DNA from: Sorangium aterium
GTDB taxonomy: Bacteria > Myxococcota_A > Polyangia > Polyangiales > Polyangiaceae
Direction: 5' to 3'
Length of the DNA: 64,000 nt
NCBI RefSeq assembly: GCF_028368935.1
Contig: NZ_JAQNDK010000002.1
Span: 1,054,001 to 1,118,000, forward strand
Shown here: positions 37,769 to 47,047 of the stretch, piece by piece
Layout of the letters: the number at the start of each line of letters is the position of its first letter
Position numbering within the stretch: position 1 is the stretch's first letter
Program-made: the position numbers and the translations under genes
The notes under the pieces: generated by a model
Told to the model about the DNA's origin: nothing
What the model saw: only the letters and a program-made list of their open reading frames with translations
The model's database searches: none

Positions 37769-38971
37769 TCATTCTTCCATCGGCGGCGGGAGCACGCTCT
37801 TCCGGTAGAAGTATTCCACCTTCTCCGAGTCCGGATCGACCGGCTCCGCCTCCGGCTCGGCCGGCGCGTTGCCGCCGATCGCCGCCTCGATCTGCACCTG
37901 CTCGAGCGCGTCCATCATCGAGGCCGCGCTCGGGAAGCGCTCCTCGCGGTCGAGCGCGAGCGCGCGCATCGTCGCGACGTCGAGCGAGTGGGGCACCTCG
38001 GGCCGCAGCATGCGCGGGCGGATCGGCTTCACCCGCTGGATCTCCGCGAGCAGGGCGGCGGCCGTCGGCGCCTTGAACGGCAGCTGCCCGGTGAGCATCA
38101 CGTAGAGCAGCATGCCCACCGAGTAGAGGTCCGCGCGCGCGTCGAGATCGCGGACGCCTTGCGCCTGCTCCGGCGCCATGAACGCGGGCGTGCCGGCGAT
38201 CGCGTGGCTCCCCGCGGCGGCCATCGAGACGAGGATCGACGGCGCCGCCGCCCCCGTGTTGAACGCCTCGGCGACGCCGAAATCGAGCACCTTCACGGTG
38301 AGCGGGCCGCGGCCGCCGCCGACGAGACAGATGTTGTCCGGCTTGAGATCGCGGTGGAGGATGCCCTCGGTGTGCGTGACGACGAGCGCGCTGAGCACCT
38401 GGACGGCCACGTCCAGCACGACGGGAATGGGCATGGGGCGCTCGCGCGCGAGCCGCTCGGTGATGGTCTCGCCCTCGAGCCGCTCCATCACGAGGTAGGG
38501 CGTGCCGTCGTCGAGCACGCCCAGATCGTAGACCTCGACGATGTTCGGGTGGCCGAAGCGGCCGGCGACGGCGGCCTCGTTGTGGAAGCGCGCGATGGCC
38601 GTCTTGCTCTGAGCGTACTGGCCGCGGAGCGTCTTGATCGCGACCCGGCGCCGCAGGCCGATGTGGATCGCGTCGTAGACCATCCCCATCCCGCCCTTCG
38701 CGATGACGCCGAGGATGCGGTAGCGGTCGTGCAGCAGGCGGCCGACGAGCGGCGCTTCCTTCGTCGGCCGCGGCTGATCGGGATCGATGTCGGGCGGCAG
38801 CGGCCCGTCCACCGGCCACCCCGACTCGCCCCTGCTCGTCGGCGGTACCCGCGTCGAGGAGGGCGGGGCGACGCTCGGCGTGAGCGCCGTGCCGTGCACC
38901 GGGCACCTCTCGGTGTCCGACGGGTGCGGCAACCCGCACGCCTGGCATCGGATGAAGTGCTGCGGCGGCAT
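37769..38971 (-). CDS. Ser/Thr protein kinase with N-terminal zinc-ribbon-like motif
   Basis: This 400-residue soluble kinase starts at ATG 38971 (MPPQHFIRCQACGLPHPSD). The first 30 residues contain C-x2-C...C-x2-H spacing resembling a short zinc ribbon. The kinase domain (about 80-345) has the Gly loop IAKGGMGMVYDA, ATP lysine VAIKTL, LHRDLKPDN, VLDFGVAE and PAFMAPEQA, all intact, so it should be active. There is no transmembrane segment and no sensor domain after the kinase; the last 50 residues are acidic and end in PPPMEE. A small insertion lies between DFG and the APE motif (SILVSMAAAGSHAIAGT). It shares an operon with the quinone oxidoreductase and is divergent from the next kinase. Confidence 0.94.
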   Translation of the reverse strand: MPPQHFIRCQACGLPHPSDTERCPVHGTALTPSVAPPSSTRVPPTSRGESGWPVDGPLPPDIDPDQPRPTKEAPLVGRLLHDRYRILGVIAKGGMGMVYDAIHIGLRRRVAIKTLRGQYAQSKTAIARFHNEAAVAGRFGHPNIVEVYDLGVLDDGTPYLVMERLEGETITERLARERPMPIPVVLDVAVQVLSALVVTHTEGILHRDLKPDNICLVGGGRGPLTVKVLDFGVAEAFNTGAAAPSILVSMAAAGSHAIAGTPAFMAPEQAQGVRDLDARADLYSVGMLLYVMLTGQLPFKAPTAAALLAEIQRVKPIRPRMLRPEVPHSLDVATMRALALDREERFPSAASMMDALEQVQIEAAIGGNAPAEPEAEPVDPDSEKVEYFYRKSVLPPPMEE

Positions 38972-39103
38972 CGGGGACCCGGTCAGAGTACGGGTACATC
39001 CGCCCATGCAGCAAGCTCGTTCAGGGACCGAGCGTCCCGGCCGGGGGGGCACGCCCACAGCGTGTGGTTGGGTAGCCAACCCATGTCATCTTCAGCAGCT
39101 GGG

Positions 39104-39132
39104 TTGGATCGGCTCGCGGCTTACGGTAGGCT
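39104..39132 (+). promoter_or_regulatory. Promoter-like motif shared with the TonB-receptor gene
   Basis: TTGGAT (39104-39109), a 17-base spacer and TAGGCT (39127-39132) resemble sigma-70 boxes. The same motif, with 15 of 17 spacer bases identical, is found inverted at 56874-56902. Conservation through the spacer suggests either a shared regulator or a dispersed element. It is about 310 bases upstream of the PEGA kinase start. Confidence 0.45.
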
Positions 39133-39218
39133 GAGCTCAAACGTGCCGCAGCCGGTCCGAAAGCCAACCCGACGAGCGCGAGAGGTGCCGCGGCGAGGCG
39201 GGTACCAGAATTTGCATC

Positions 39219-39357
39219 AGAACGTAAGCGAGAACGTAAGCGAGAACGTAAGCCGGAACGTGAGCGAGAACGTAAGCCGGAACGATTGGCGGCACGTCGA
39301 CCTGAACGTTGACCAGCACGTGAACCAGTACGTAAGTCGAACGTAAGTCGAGCGTTA
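39219..39357. repeat. Degenerate 12-bp GAACGTAAGC repeat array
   Basis: Units close to GAGAACGTAAGC follow one another from about 39219 to 39285, then continue more loosely (GAACGTTGACC, CACGTGAACC, CGTAAGTCGAACGTAAGTCG) to 39357. The array ends about 85 bases before the kinase start codon. It resembles the ACGT-rich hexamer repeats at 13.4 and 51.1 kb in composition but does not form a long hairpin. Confidence 0.75.
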
Positions 39358-39444
39358 GGCAGCGCGTGACGGGCTCGGGGTACGCTTTCCCCGACTGCCA
39401 GCAGTGGGGGCCAGCGGGATGGGAAGGGGAAAGAGACAGAGGCC

Positions 39445-41115
39445 ATGAGCACGGCGGAGAAGCTTTCGGACGGTGCCTCGGCCAGCGGTGAGTCCGATCC
39501 GCTGCTGGGAAAGGTCTTGAATCAGAAGTTCAAGATCCACTCCCTCCTCGCGACGGGCGGCATGGGCGTCATCTATCGCGGCGAGCAGATCGCGCTCGAG
39601 CGCCAGGTCGCGATCAAGGTCCTGACGCCCACGAACTCATCGAATCAAATCGACCCCAACTTTCATAAGCGCTTCTTCCTCGAGGCGAGCATCCTCGCCA
39701 GGCTCCAGCACCCGAACATCGTCACGGTCTTCGACTACGGCCGAGTCGAGAACATGGAGCCCGAGCGGTACTTCATGGCCATGGAGTTCCTCGAGGGCGA
39801 GACGCTCTTCCGGCGGCTGCGCAAGGCGGGCCGCCTCCCGGCGCCCGACTCGATGGGCATCGCCCGGCAGATCGCGCGCGGGCTGCGCGAGGCGCACAAG
39901 CACGGCGTGGTGCACCGCGATCTGAAGCCGTCGAACGTCATGCTCGTCCCCGGCGAGGACACCGGAGAGCTCGTCAAGATCCTCGATTTCGGCCTCGTGA
40001 AGGTGCTCGCCGACGACTCGGAGGAGCTCACGCAGCAGGGCTCGTTCCTCGGCTCACCGCGCTTCATGTCGCCGGAGCAGATCTCGCACGGCAAGGTCGA
40101 TCTGCGGACGGACGTGTACTCGCTGGGCGTGATCCTCTATCAGATGCTCTGCGGGAAGGTCCCGTTCGAGGCGCAGAACTCGGTCCAGATCCTGATCGCT
40201 CACCTGCAGCAGCCCGTGCCGCGGATGAAAGAGCGCAACCCCGAGGCCGACGTGCCCGAGCCGCTCGAGGCGTTCGTGCTGCGCTGCCTGTCGAAGGATC
40301 CGGACGGCCGACCGGCCAACATGGAGGCCCTCATCCGCGGGCTCGGCGAGTGCGCGCAGGCGATGGGCCTGTCCCCGGCGTTCGGCTCGACGGGCCTCGT
40401 GACCATGGACTCCACCGGCACCGGCAGGATGCCGACGCCGATGCCGCCCGTGCGCGTGATGACGGCGATCCCCGCCAGCTCGTCGTCGCCCTCGTCGACG
40501 TCCGGCGGCACGACCTCGCAGGTGGACGACGCCTCGCTCGGCGCCGCCTCGCGCCCGGCCGACGCCGCGCCGCAGGGCCGCAAGGGCATCGTGCTCGTCG
40601 CGGTGGGCGTCCTCGCCGTCGCGGGCATCGGGGTCGCGATGTCGCAGATGCGCTCGAGCGAGCCGCCGCCGGCGCCGGCCGCCGCGCAACCGGCGAAGCC
40701 GCAGGTCGCGCCGCCGCCCGCCGACGTCGGGTCGTTCGTGCTGATGGTCGAGTCCATGCCGTCCGGCGCCGAGGTGCTGGAAGACGGCAAGCCGCTCGGG
40801 AACACGCCGCTCCAGCTGTCGCTCTCGAACAGCTCCGTGCGCGCCAACCCACGCCGGCTGACCGTGCGCCACGAGGGCTACGAGCCGTACTCGATCGTCC
40901 AGGGCCCCTCCGATCAGTCCGTGCGCCTGGTCGCCACGCTCACGAAGCAGGCCGCGGCGGCGCCGACGAGCACGCCTGCCGCGCCCACGCCGCCCCCGGC
41001 CTCCCCGGCGCCTCGCCCCTACGCTGGCCGGCCGGCCGCGAGGCCCACGCCCGCTCCCGACGCTCCGCCCCCGCCCCCTTCTCCTCGGCCGCTGGATATC
41101 CAGATCGAACGATGA
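39445..41115 (+). CDS. Membrane Ser/Thr protein kinase with PEGA domain
   Basis: This is a 556-residue protein. The kinase domain (about 27-300) has LLATGGMGVIYRGE, ATP lysine VAIKVL, VVHRDLKPSN, KILDFGLVK, PRFMSPEQI and TDVYSLGVILYQML, all intact. A Ser/Thr/Pro-rich linker leads to one membrane span (about 378-396, GIVLVAVGVLAVAGIGVAM). Outside lies a PEGA domain (about 425-505, with SMPSGAEVLEDGKPLGNTP and RHEGYEPY), then a Pro/Ala-rich tail. PEGA domains are small surface-layer-like beta modules often attached to bacterial kinases. It probably senses envelope state. It is divergent from the kinase at 37769. Confidence 0.95.
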   Translation: MSTAEKLSDGASASGESDPLLGKVLNQKFKIHSLLATGGMGVIYRGEQIALERQVAIKVLTPTNSSNQIDPNFHKRFFLEASILARLQHPNIVTVFDYGRVENMEPERYFMAMEFLEGETLFRRLRKAGRLPAPDSMGIARQIARGLREAHKHGVVHRDLKPSNVMLVPGEDTGELVKILDFGLVKVLADDSEELTQQGSFLGSPRFMSPEQISHGKVDLRTDVYSLGVILYQMLCGKVPFEAQNSVQILIAHLQQPVPRMKERNPEADVPEPLEAFVLRCLSKDPDGRPANMEALIRGLGECAQAMGLSPAFGSTGLVTMDSTGTGRMPTPMPPVRVMTAIPASSSSPSSTSGGTTSQVDDASLGAASRPADAAPQGRKGIVLVAVGVLAVAGIGVAMSQMRSSEPPPAPAAAQPAKPQVAPPPADVGSFVLMVESMPSGAEVLEDGKPLGNTPLQLSLSNSSVRANPRRLTVRHEGYEPYSIVQGPSDQSVRLVATLTKQAAAAPTSTPAAPTPPPASPAPRPYAGRPAARPTPAPDAPPPPPSPRPLDIQIER

Positions 41116-41530
41116 CCCTCCAGCGCCCCACACTCCACATCGTCGTCTCCCCGTCTGTCTTCACCGCGCGGCCGCTCTGGGCGGATGTCCCCGCCGGGGT
41201 GGAGGCACCTTGTTCCAGACTTTCCGTGGGCGAGCACCCCCTGCGCGGTGCGCACGGCAACGGTGAAGGAGACGATGTGCCGCATTCTCCGGAATATGCG
41301 CAGGAGTGCGCGCACGGACACGCGCACGCTCGCCAGCCCGCGCAGCGCGAGGAACGTCAAATCCAGCGGCGAACCGGGCCCTCCAAGGCCGCCCGAACCA
41401 GCGCCCGAACGATCGATCGAAGATCCCGGTATTCATCCGTTCCCGCCGGCAGTAGACTCCAGGCTCTGCGTCCCGCAGACGCGCTTCCCAGGCCGATTCC
41501 AAGCGGGATCCGTTGCTGAGGAGCAAGGAA
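41116..41530. other. Intergenic region upstream of the cyclase gene
   Basis: These 415 bases lie between two co-directional genes. The only clear signal is a purine-rich ribosome binding site (GAGGAGCAAGGAA) just before ATG 41531. I see no gene, long repeat or strong hairpin. Confidence 0.5.
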
Positions 41531-44500
41531 ATGAACCCGCTCGTCCCCGACTTCATCATCCAGCAAGACGCTCTCGGCAACACCGAGGGCAGCTTCACGG
41601 GGGCGGTGCTGATGATCGACATCCCCGGCTTCACCGAGCTCACGGAGAAGCTGATGCAGCACGGCCGCGCGGGCGCGGAGACGCTCGCCGGCACGCTCCG
41701 GTACTACTTCGACCCGCTCATCGCAGCGGTCCACCACGCCGGGGGCTTCATCACGAACTTCGCGGGCGACGCGTTCACGGCGCTGTTCCAGGACACGCCG
41801 GACCGCAAGGTCGCCGAGTACGTGCTCGGCGCGGCGCTCGCGATGCGCGACCTGTTCGCGGAGCACCCCGAGCGCGACACGCCCTTCGGCAGCTTCCCGT
41901 TCTCGTTCCGGATGGGGCTCGCGTGGGGCTCGGTCGAGTGGGGCATCGTCCGCATCTCCCCGGAGCGCGCGTACTACCACTTCCACGGGCAGGCGCTCGC
42001 CGCGTGCGTCGCGATCGAGCGGCAAGCGCTGAAGGGCGACATCCTCCTCGACCGCGCGCTCTGCGATCGCATCCCGCCCGCGAGCGCGAAGTACCACGGC
42101 GAGGGCGTCTACAAGCTCGGCGACGTGCCGGCGCCCAGGATGCCGCAGGTCCCGAGGAACCCGCCGCGCGGCGAGGGCACCGCGTTCGTTGCGAGGGGCG
42201 TCGCGGACATGCCCCCGGAGGGCGAGTTCCGCAACGTCACGAGCGTCTTCCTCTCGTTCGAGCAGATCCCGAGCTTCGCGGAGCTCACGCGCCTCCTGCA
42301 CGAGCTCTCCGAGCTCTACGGCGGCACCTTCACGGGCATCGACGCGGGCGATCTCGGCATCGCCGCGCTGATCCACTTCGGCGCCCCGATCACCCACGAG
42401 AACGACAACGATCGCGCGCTCGACTTCGCGCTGGAGCTGAAGAAGCGCGGCCTCCGGCAGATGCGCCTCCGCGCGGGGATCACGCGCGACGTCCGGTACG
42501 CCGGCTTCAACGGCGGCACCGAGCGGCACGAGTTCGCGTGCATCGGCCGCGCGACGAACCTCGCCGCGCGCCTCGTCGCGAAGGCCCCCTGGTCGGCGAT
42601 CTGGGCCGACGAGCAGGTCTTCCGCGCCGGCGAGACGAGCTACCAGTGGACGACGGAGAACATCTTCCGGTTCAAGGGCTTCGATCTGCCCATCCTCGTC
42701 TACTCGCTGGAGCGCCGCCGCATCTCGGTCCAGAAGGAGTTCTACGACCTCGGCCTCATCGGCCGCGAGGCGGAGATCGAGCAGCTCGCGCGCTACGTCG
42801 GGCCGATCTTCGAGGGCAAGCCGGCCGGGATCACGTACATCGACGGCGAGCCGGGGCTCGGGAAGAGCTACCTCGTGCAGCGCTTCCGCCACCGGTGCGA
42901 GGAGCACCAGAGCGACCGGCCCTTCCTGTGGATCGACGCGCGCTGCGACCAGACGCTCCAGAGCTCGCTGAACGCGTTCGAGTTCGCGCTGAAGGAGTAC
43001 TTCTGGGAGTCCTCCGCGCTCGGCAAGGAAGAGAAGCTCACGAACTTCGATGACGCGTTCGAGTACCTCCTCGAGCGCCTGCCCGAGAGCCAGGCCGCGC
43101 TGAAGCGCGAGCTCGATCGCGCGCGCTCGGTGTTCGCCGCGCTCATCGGCATCCGCTGGGAGGACTCGCCGTACGAGCGCCTGCACCCGAAGCTCCGGTA
43201 CACGAGCACGCTGTCGGCGCTGAGCTTCGTCTTCCTCGCCGAGGCGTCGCTCCAGCCGGTGATCCTGCACCTCGAGGACGCCCACTGGGCCGACGAGGAC
43301 TCGCTCGAGGCGGTGCGCGTGATCGCGCGCGCGTGCCGGGGGCTGCCCATCGCGATCATCTGTACGACGCGGCGCAAGGACGACGGCACCCCCGTCCGCA
43401 TCCCGCTCGACCCGGGCATCTCCGAGAACGTCATCGAGCTGAAGCCGCTGCCGCGCGAGCAGCTCCTCGCGCTCGCGGTCCCGTTCTTCGGCGGCCCGAT
43501 GCCGGACATGCTCGCGACGCTCCTCTGCGAGACGGCCGGCGGCAACCCGTTCTTCGCGCAGGAGATCCTCGCCTACTGGCTCGAGGACGGGCGCTACGGA
43601 TCGAGCTCGAGCTCCATCTCGATCTCGAACACGTTCATGCCGCCGAAGAACGTGAACAGCCTGCTCATCTCGCGCCTCGACCGGCTCGACGCGAAGGTGA
43701 AGCAGACGATCGTCGCCGCGGCCGTCCTCGGGCGCGAGTTCGACCTGCGCGTGCTCGCGCTGATGCTCCCCGACGCGTCCGTGCTCGAGGAGCACGTGCG
43801 CATCGGCGAGGCGCAGTGCATCTGGTCGCAGATGACGGAGCGGCGCTTCCAGTTCAGCAACGCGCTCCTCCGCAACGCGGCCTACGAGATGCAGTCCCGC
43901 GCGCGGCTCCAGGAGCTCCACCGGCTCGCGGCCGAGGCGATCGAGAGCCTCTACGGCGACGACCTCGAGGACCAGCTCGTCGCGCTCGGCCGCCACTGGC
44001 GCCGCGCGGGCAAGGTGGACCACGCGCGCCGCTACTTCCTCGCGGGCGCCCGCAAGGCGGCGGCGCGCTACGCCCACGAGGAGGCGACGCGCCTCTACCG
44101 CGTCTACTTCAAGCTCTCGCCGGAGCCCACGCCCGAGAGCGTCGTCGTGCGGTACGAGTTCGCGCGCGACGTCCTCGAGGCGAGGGGGCGGTACCAGGAG
44201 GCGCGGCAGGAGCACATCCGCGTGCTCACCGACGCCCAGAAGCTCGGCGATCGCGGGTCCGAGGCGCTCGGCTTCCTCGGCCTGGGCCGCACGCACTGGG
44301 CGATGCAGCAGCCGGACGACGCGCGCACGTACTGGGAAGAGGGGCTGCGCGCCGCGCGCGAGGCGGGCAACCTGCCGGCCGAGGGGCTCACGCTCGCGAG
44401 CCTCGGGATGGCCTACGCCGTCCAGGGCCGGTACGACGCCGCCCGCACGCTCTACTCGCGCGCGATCACGGTCGAGCGGCAGATCGGGAACCGGCGCGAG

Positions 44501-44617
44501 GAGGCGAGGCTCCTTGGGGAGTTCGCGAAGCTGCACCGGCTGAGCGGCCACCTCGGCGAGGCGGAGGCCCTGCAGGAGCAGGCCGCTGCCATCGAGCGTG
44601 AGCTGGGGGCCTCTTGA
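41531..44617 (+). CDS. Soluble-adenylyl-cyclase-like protein: tandem cyclase, ATPase, TPR
   Basis: This 1028-residue cytoplasmic protein starts at ATG 41531 after GAGGAGCAAGGAA. The first class III cyclase domain (about 20-190) has both metal aspartates, D30 (LMIDIPGF) and D80 (NFAGDAF). The second (about 235-385) lacks the first metal Asp but has the Asn-Arg pair N343/R347 (IGRATNLAARL). This split mirrors mammalian sAC (ADCY10), where C1 supplies metals and C2 the transition-state residues. The order cyclase-cyclase-ATPase-TPR is also that of sAC. The ATPase has Walker A GEPGLGKS (439-446) and a LHLEDAHWADEDS block near 580. Helical TPR-like repeats run from about 790 to the end. The nucleotide-binding Lys of KxxGD is Asn (76) in C1 and Ile in C2, so base specificity and activity are uncertain. 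It is followed by a SulP transporter with a cyclic-nucleotide-binding domain. Confidence 0.93.
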   Translation: MNPLVPDFIIQQDALGNTEGSFTGAVLMIDIPGFTELTEKLMQHGRAGAETLAGTLRYYFDPLIAAVHHAGGFITNFAGDAFTALFQDTPDRKVAEYVLGAALAMRDLFAEHPERDTPFGSFPFSFRMGLAWGSVEWGIVRISPERAYYHFHGQALAACVAIERQALKGDILLDRALCDRIPPASAKYHGEGVYKLGDVPAPRMPQVPRNPPRGEGTAFVARGVADMPPEGEFRNVTSVFLSFEQIPSFAELTRLLHELSELYGGTFTGIDAGDLGIAALIHFGAPITHENDNDRALDFALELKKRGLRQMRLRAGITRDVRYAGFNGGTERHEFACIGRATNLAARLVAKAPWSAIWADEQVFRAGETSYQWTTENIFRFKGFDLPILVYSLERRRISVQKEFYDLGLIGREAEIEQLARYVGPIFEGKPAGITYIDGEPGLGKSYLVQRFRHRCEEHQSDRPFLWIDARCDQTLQSSLNAFEFALKEYFWESSALGKEEKLTNFDDAFEYLLERLPESQAALKRELDRARSVFAALIGIRWEDSPYERLHPKLRYTSTLSALSFVFLAEASLQPVILHLEDAHWADEDSLEAVRVIARACRGLPIAIICTTRRKDDGTPVRIPLDPGISENVIELKPLPREQLLALAVPFFGGPMPDMLATLLCETAGGNPFFAQEILAYWLEDGRYGSSSSSISISNTFMPPKNVNSLLISRLDRLDAKVKQTIVAAAVLGREFDLRVLALMLPDASVLEEHVRIGEAQCIWSQMTERRFQFSNALLRNAAYEMQSRARLQELHRLAAEAIESLYGDDLEDQLVALGRHWRRAGKVDHARRYFLAGARKAAARYAHEEATRLYRVYFKLSPEPTPESVVVRYEFARDVLEARGRYQEARQEHIRVLTDAQKLGDRGSEALGFLGLGRTHWAMQQPDDARTYWEEGLRAAREAGNLPAEGLTLASLGMAYAVQGRYDAARTLYSRAITVERQIGNRREEARLLGEFAKLHRLSGHLGEAEALQEQAAAIERELGAS

Positions 44618-44797
44618 GCCGGTGGGGGACGCTGCCGTGCCCTCCGCCCACGCGAAAGCGGCCCCGCCGTCCGACGTCGTCGCGCGCTCCCTAGATCGCG
44701 GCGCAGAGGCCCCGCCGGCCCGCGCGGCGCCGGCGTGCCCCGGCCCTCGCCGCCCTGCGAATTCCGCTGACAATCGATCAAGAGGTCTCCCAAGAGC

Positions 44798-47047
44798 ATG
44801 ACACGACAGGCAACAAAGGAGTCACCTGCGCTGTTGAACGAGGAGCTCCTTGAGAAGGCGAAGCCTTCCAAGCTCATGCCCGCCGTGATCGCCGGAATGG
44901 TCTCGGGGACGCTGGTCGTCTCGTTCGATATCTCTCTTGGCGCGCTGATATTCAACCACGGGCTGGCCGATTACCTCTCGAGAGGGATCGGCATCATCCT
45001 GATCAGCTCCGTCATCGTCGGCGTGATCGTCTCCCTGCTCAGCTCCTACAAGCCGGTGATCGCCGCGCCGCAGGAGGACGCAGCCGTCATTCTCGCCTCG
45101 ATGGCGGCGGCGATCACGACGGGCATCGCGCAGAAGGACCCGACGGCGAGCCCGTTCCCGACGATCGTGGCCGCCATCGCGATCACCTCGGTGGTCGCGG
45201 GCGGCTTCTTCCTGCTGCTCGGCCTCTTACGGCTCGGCATCCTGGTCCGCTTCATCCCGTACCCCGTGGCCGGCGGCTTCATCGCAGGCGCCGGCTGGCT
45301 CCTCCTCCAGGGCTCGATCTCGGTGATGTCCGGCCAGCCATCGGCGCTCGACATCTTTCCGGCCGTGGCGATGGATCCGGAGCTCTTGAAGCGGGTCCTC
45401 CCGGGCCTCGTGTTCGGCGTCCTGCTCCTCCTGGTGCTGCGGCGGTTCTCGTCGCTCCTGCTCCTCCCCGTGCTGCTCGGGGGCTCGATCGTCGTGTTCT
45501 ACGTCTCGGTGGGGCTCGCCGGCGTCAGCGTGCAGCAGGTGCTCGACAGCGGCTGGCTCCTCGGCCCGTTCCCGGCCGCGTCGCTCTGGCCGCCGATCGC
45601 CGCCTCGGACCTCGGGAAGGTGGACTGGGGGGTCCTGTTCGGCAGCGCGGGCAACATGGCCGCCGTCACGATCATGGCCGCCATCACCGTGTTGCTCAGC
45701 GCGTCCGGCGTCGAGCTCGCGACGGAGCAGGAGATCGATCTCGACCGCGAGCTGCGGGCCACGGGCGTCGCGAACATCGTCACGGGCCTGTTTGGCGGCA
45801 TGGTCGGCTACTTGTCGCTGGCCGAGTCGTCGATGAGCTTCAAGGCCGGCTCGAACAGCCGCGTCTCGGGGCTGGTCGCGGCGGCGATCAGCTGCGTCGT
45901 GCTCTTCGTCGGCGCCGACGCCATCCTGTACTTCCCGCGCCCCGTCCTCGGGGGCCTGATCGCCTATCTGGGCTTCCACTTCCTCATCAACACGCTTTAC
46001 GAGGGCTGGTTCCGGCTGCGGCGCATCGAGTACTTCGTCATCGTGGTGATCCTCCTTGTCGTCGCCGTCCGGGGCTTCCTCGTCGGCATCGGCGTGGGGC
46101 TCGGCGTCTCGTTCATCCTCTTCGCGCTCAGCTACAGCCGCATCGAGGTGGTGCGCAACGCCATCTCCGGGCTCCACCTGCGCAGCAACGTCGCTCGCAG
46201 CGACGGCGAGGAGATGACCCTGACGGAGCGCGCCAAGCAGCTCTACGTGCTCCAGCTCCAAGGGTATATCTTCTTCGGGACGGCGTACAATCTCCTCTCG
46301 ACCGCCCAGCAGCGCATCCAGAGCGACGACGGTGAGGTGCGCTATCTGCTCCTCGACTTCCGCCACGTCAACGGCATCGACTCGTCCGCCATCGCGAGCT
46401 TCCTCCGGCTCCGCAGGCTCGCCAAGGCGAACGGCGTCAAGCTCTTCTTCACGGAGGTGCGTGTGGACATCCGCAATCACCTCGAGCGGGGTGAGGTCTT
46501 CGTCCGGGGCGACGACGACGTCTGCCAGATCTACCCGGATCTGGATCGAGGCCTCGAGGCGTGTGAGAAGGACATCATCGCGGAGGCGCCGCCCAGCATG
46601 CTGCCGCCTCCGATGCTGTTCTACGATCTCCAGGACGTCTTCGGCGGTCGCGATGAAATGCTGCGTTTTCTCGGCTACCTCGAGCGCGTGGAGCTCCCGG
46701 ATGGGTTCGATCTGTTCCGGGCCGGAGATGTCTCGAAGGAGCTCTACCTCATCGAGAGCGGAGAGCTCACGGCCTGGCTCGAGATCGACGGGAAGAAGGT
46801 GAAGCGGCTCCGCACGATGGGGCCGGGGTCGGTCGTCGGCGAGTCCGGGCTCTACATGGGAGAGAAGCGGTCGGCGACGGTCACCGCCAGCCGGCAGTCC
46901 ACGCTCTACCGGCTCTCGGAGGAGGCGCTGCAGCGAATGACGGCGGAGGCGCCCGAGCTGGCCGCGGCCTTCCATCACAACGTGGTCACGCTGCTGGCCC
47001 GGAGGATCGTGCACTCGACGGGGCCCGTGAAATCGCTGTTCAACTAG
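44798..47047 (+). CDS. SulP-family anion transporter with STAS and cyclic-nucleotide-binding domains
   Basis: This 749-residue membrane protein has about 10-12 hydrophobic spans (about 25-440), including AGMVSGTLVVSFDISLGALIF, FIPYPVAGGFIAGAGWLL and FGGMVGYLSLAESS, typical of SulP/SLC26 carriers (sulfate, bicarbonate and other anions). A STAS domain follows (about 470-590) with the LLLDFRHVNGIDSSAIASF motif. The C-terminus (about 605-740) is a cyclic-nucleotide-binding domain. Its phosphate-binding cassette GESGLYMGEKRSATV retains the Glu and Arg needed for cNMP. SulP-STAS-cNMP fusions are known in bacteria. It is 180 bases after the sAC-like cyclase on the same strand, suggesting the cyclase product may control the carrier (inference). 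The transported anion cannot be read from the sequence. Confidence 0.94.
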   Translation: MTRQATKESPALLNEELLEKAKPSKLMPAVIAGMVSGTLVVSFDISLGALIFNHGLADYLSRGIGIILISSVIVGVIVSLLSSYKPVIAAPQEDAAVILASMAAAITTGIAQKDPTASPFPTIVAAIAITSVVAGGFFLLLGLLRLGILVRFIPYPVAGGFIAGAGWLLLQGSISVMSGQPSALDIFPAVAMDPELLKRVLPGLVFGVLLLLVLRRFSSLLLLPVLLGGSIVVFYVSVGLAGVSVQQVLDSGWLLGPFPAASLWPPIAASDLGKVDWGVLFGSAGNMAAVTIMAAITVLLSASGVELATEQEIDLDRELRATGVANIVTGLFGGMVGYLSLAESSMSFKAGSNSRVSGLVAAAISCVVLFVGADAILYFPRPVLGGLIAYLGFHFLINTLYEGWFRLRRIEYFVIVVILLVVAVRGFLVGIGVGLGVSFILFALSYSRIEVVRNAISGLHLRSNVARSDGEEMTLTERAKQLYVLQLQGYIFFGTAYNLLSTAQQRIQSDDGEVRYLLLDFRHVNGIDSSAIASFLRLRRLAKANGVKLFFTEVRVDIRNHLERGEVFVRGDDDVCQIYPDLDRGLEACEKDIIAEAPPSMLPPPMLFYDLQDVFGGRDEMLRFLGYLERVELPDGFDLFRAGDVSKELYLIESGELTAWLEIDGKKVKRLRTMGPGSVVGESGLYMGEKRSATVTASRQSTLYRLSEEALQRMTAEAPELAAAFHHNVVTLLARRIVHSTGPVKSLFN

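Larger units (their letters stand above)
38972..39444. other. Divergent intergenic region between two kinase genes
   Basis: These 473 bases hold a promoter-like motif at 39104-39132, a small hairpin (GGTTGG/CCAACC, 39066-39081) and a degenerate 12-bp repeat array at 39219-39357. I see no gene here. The frames open through it are repeat read-through. Confidence 0.6.
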
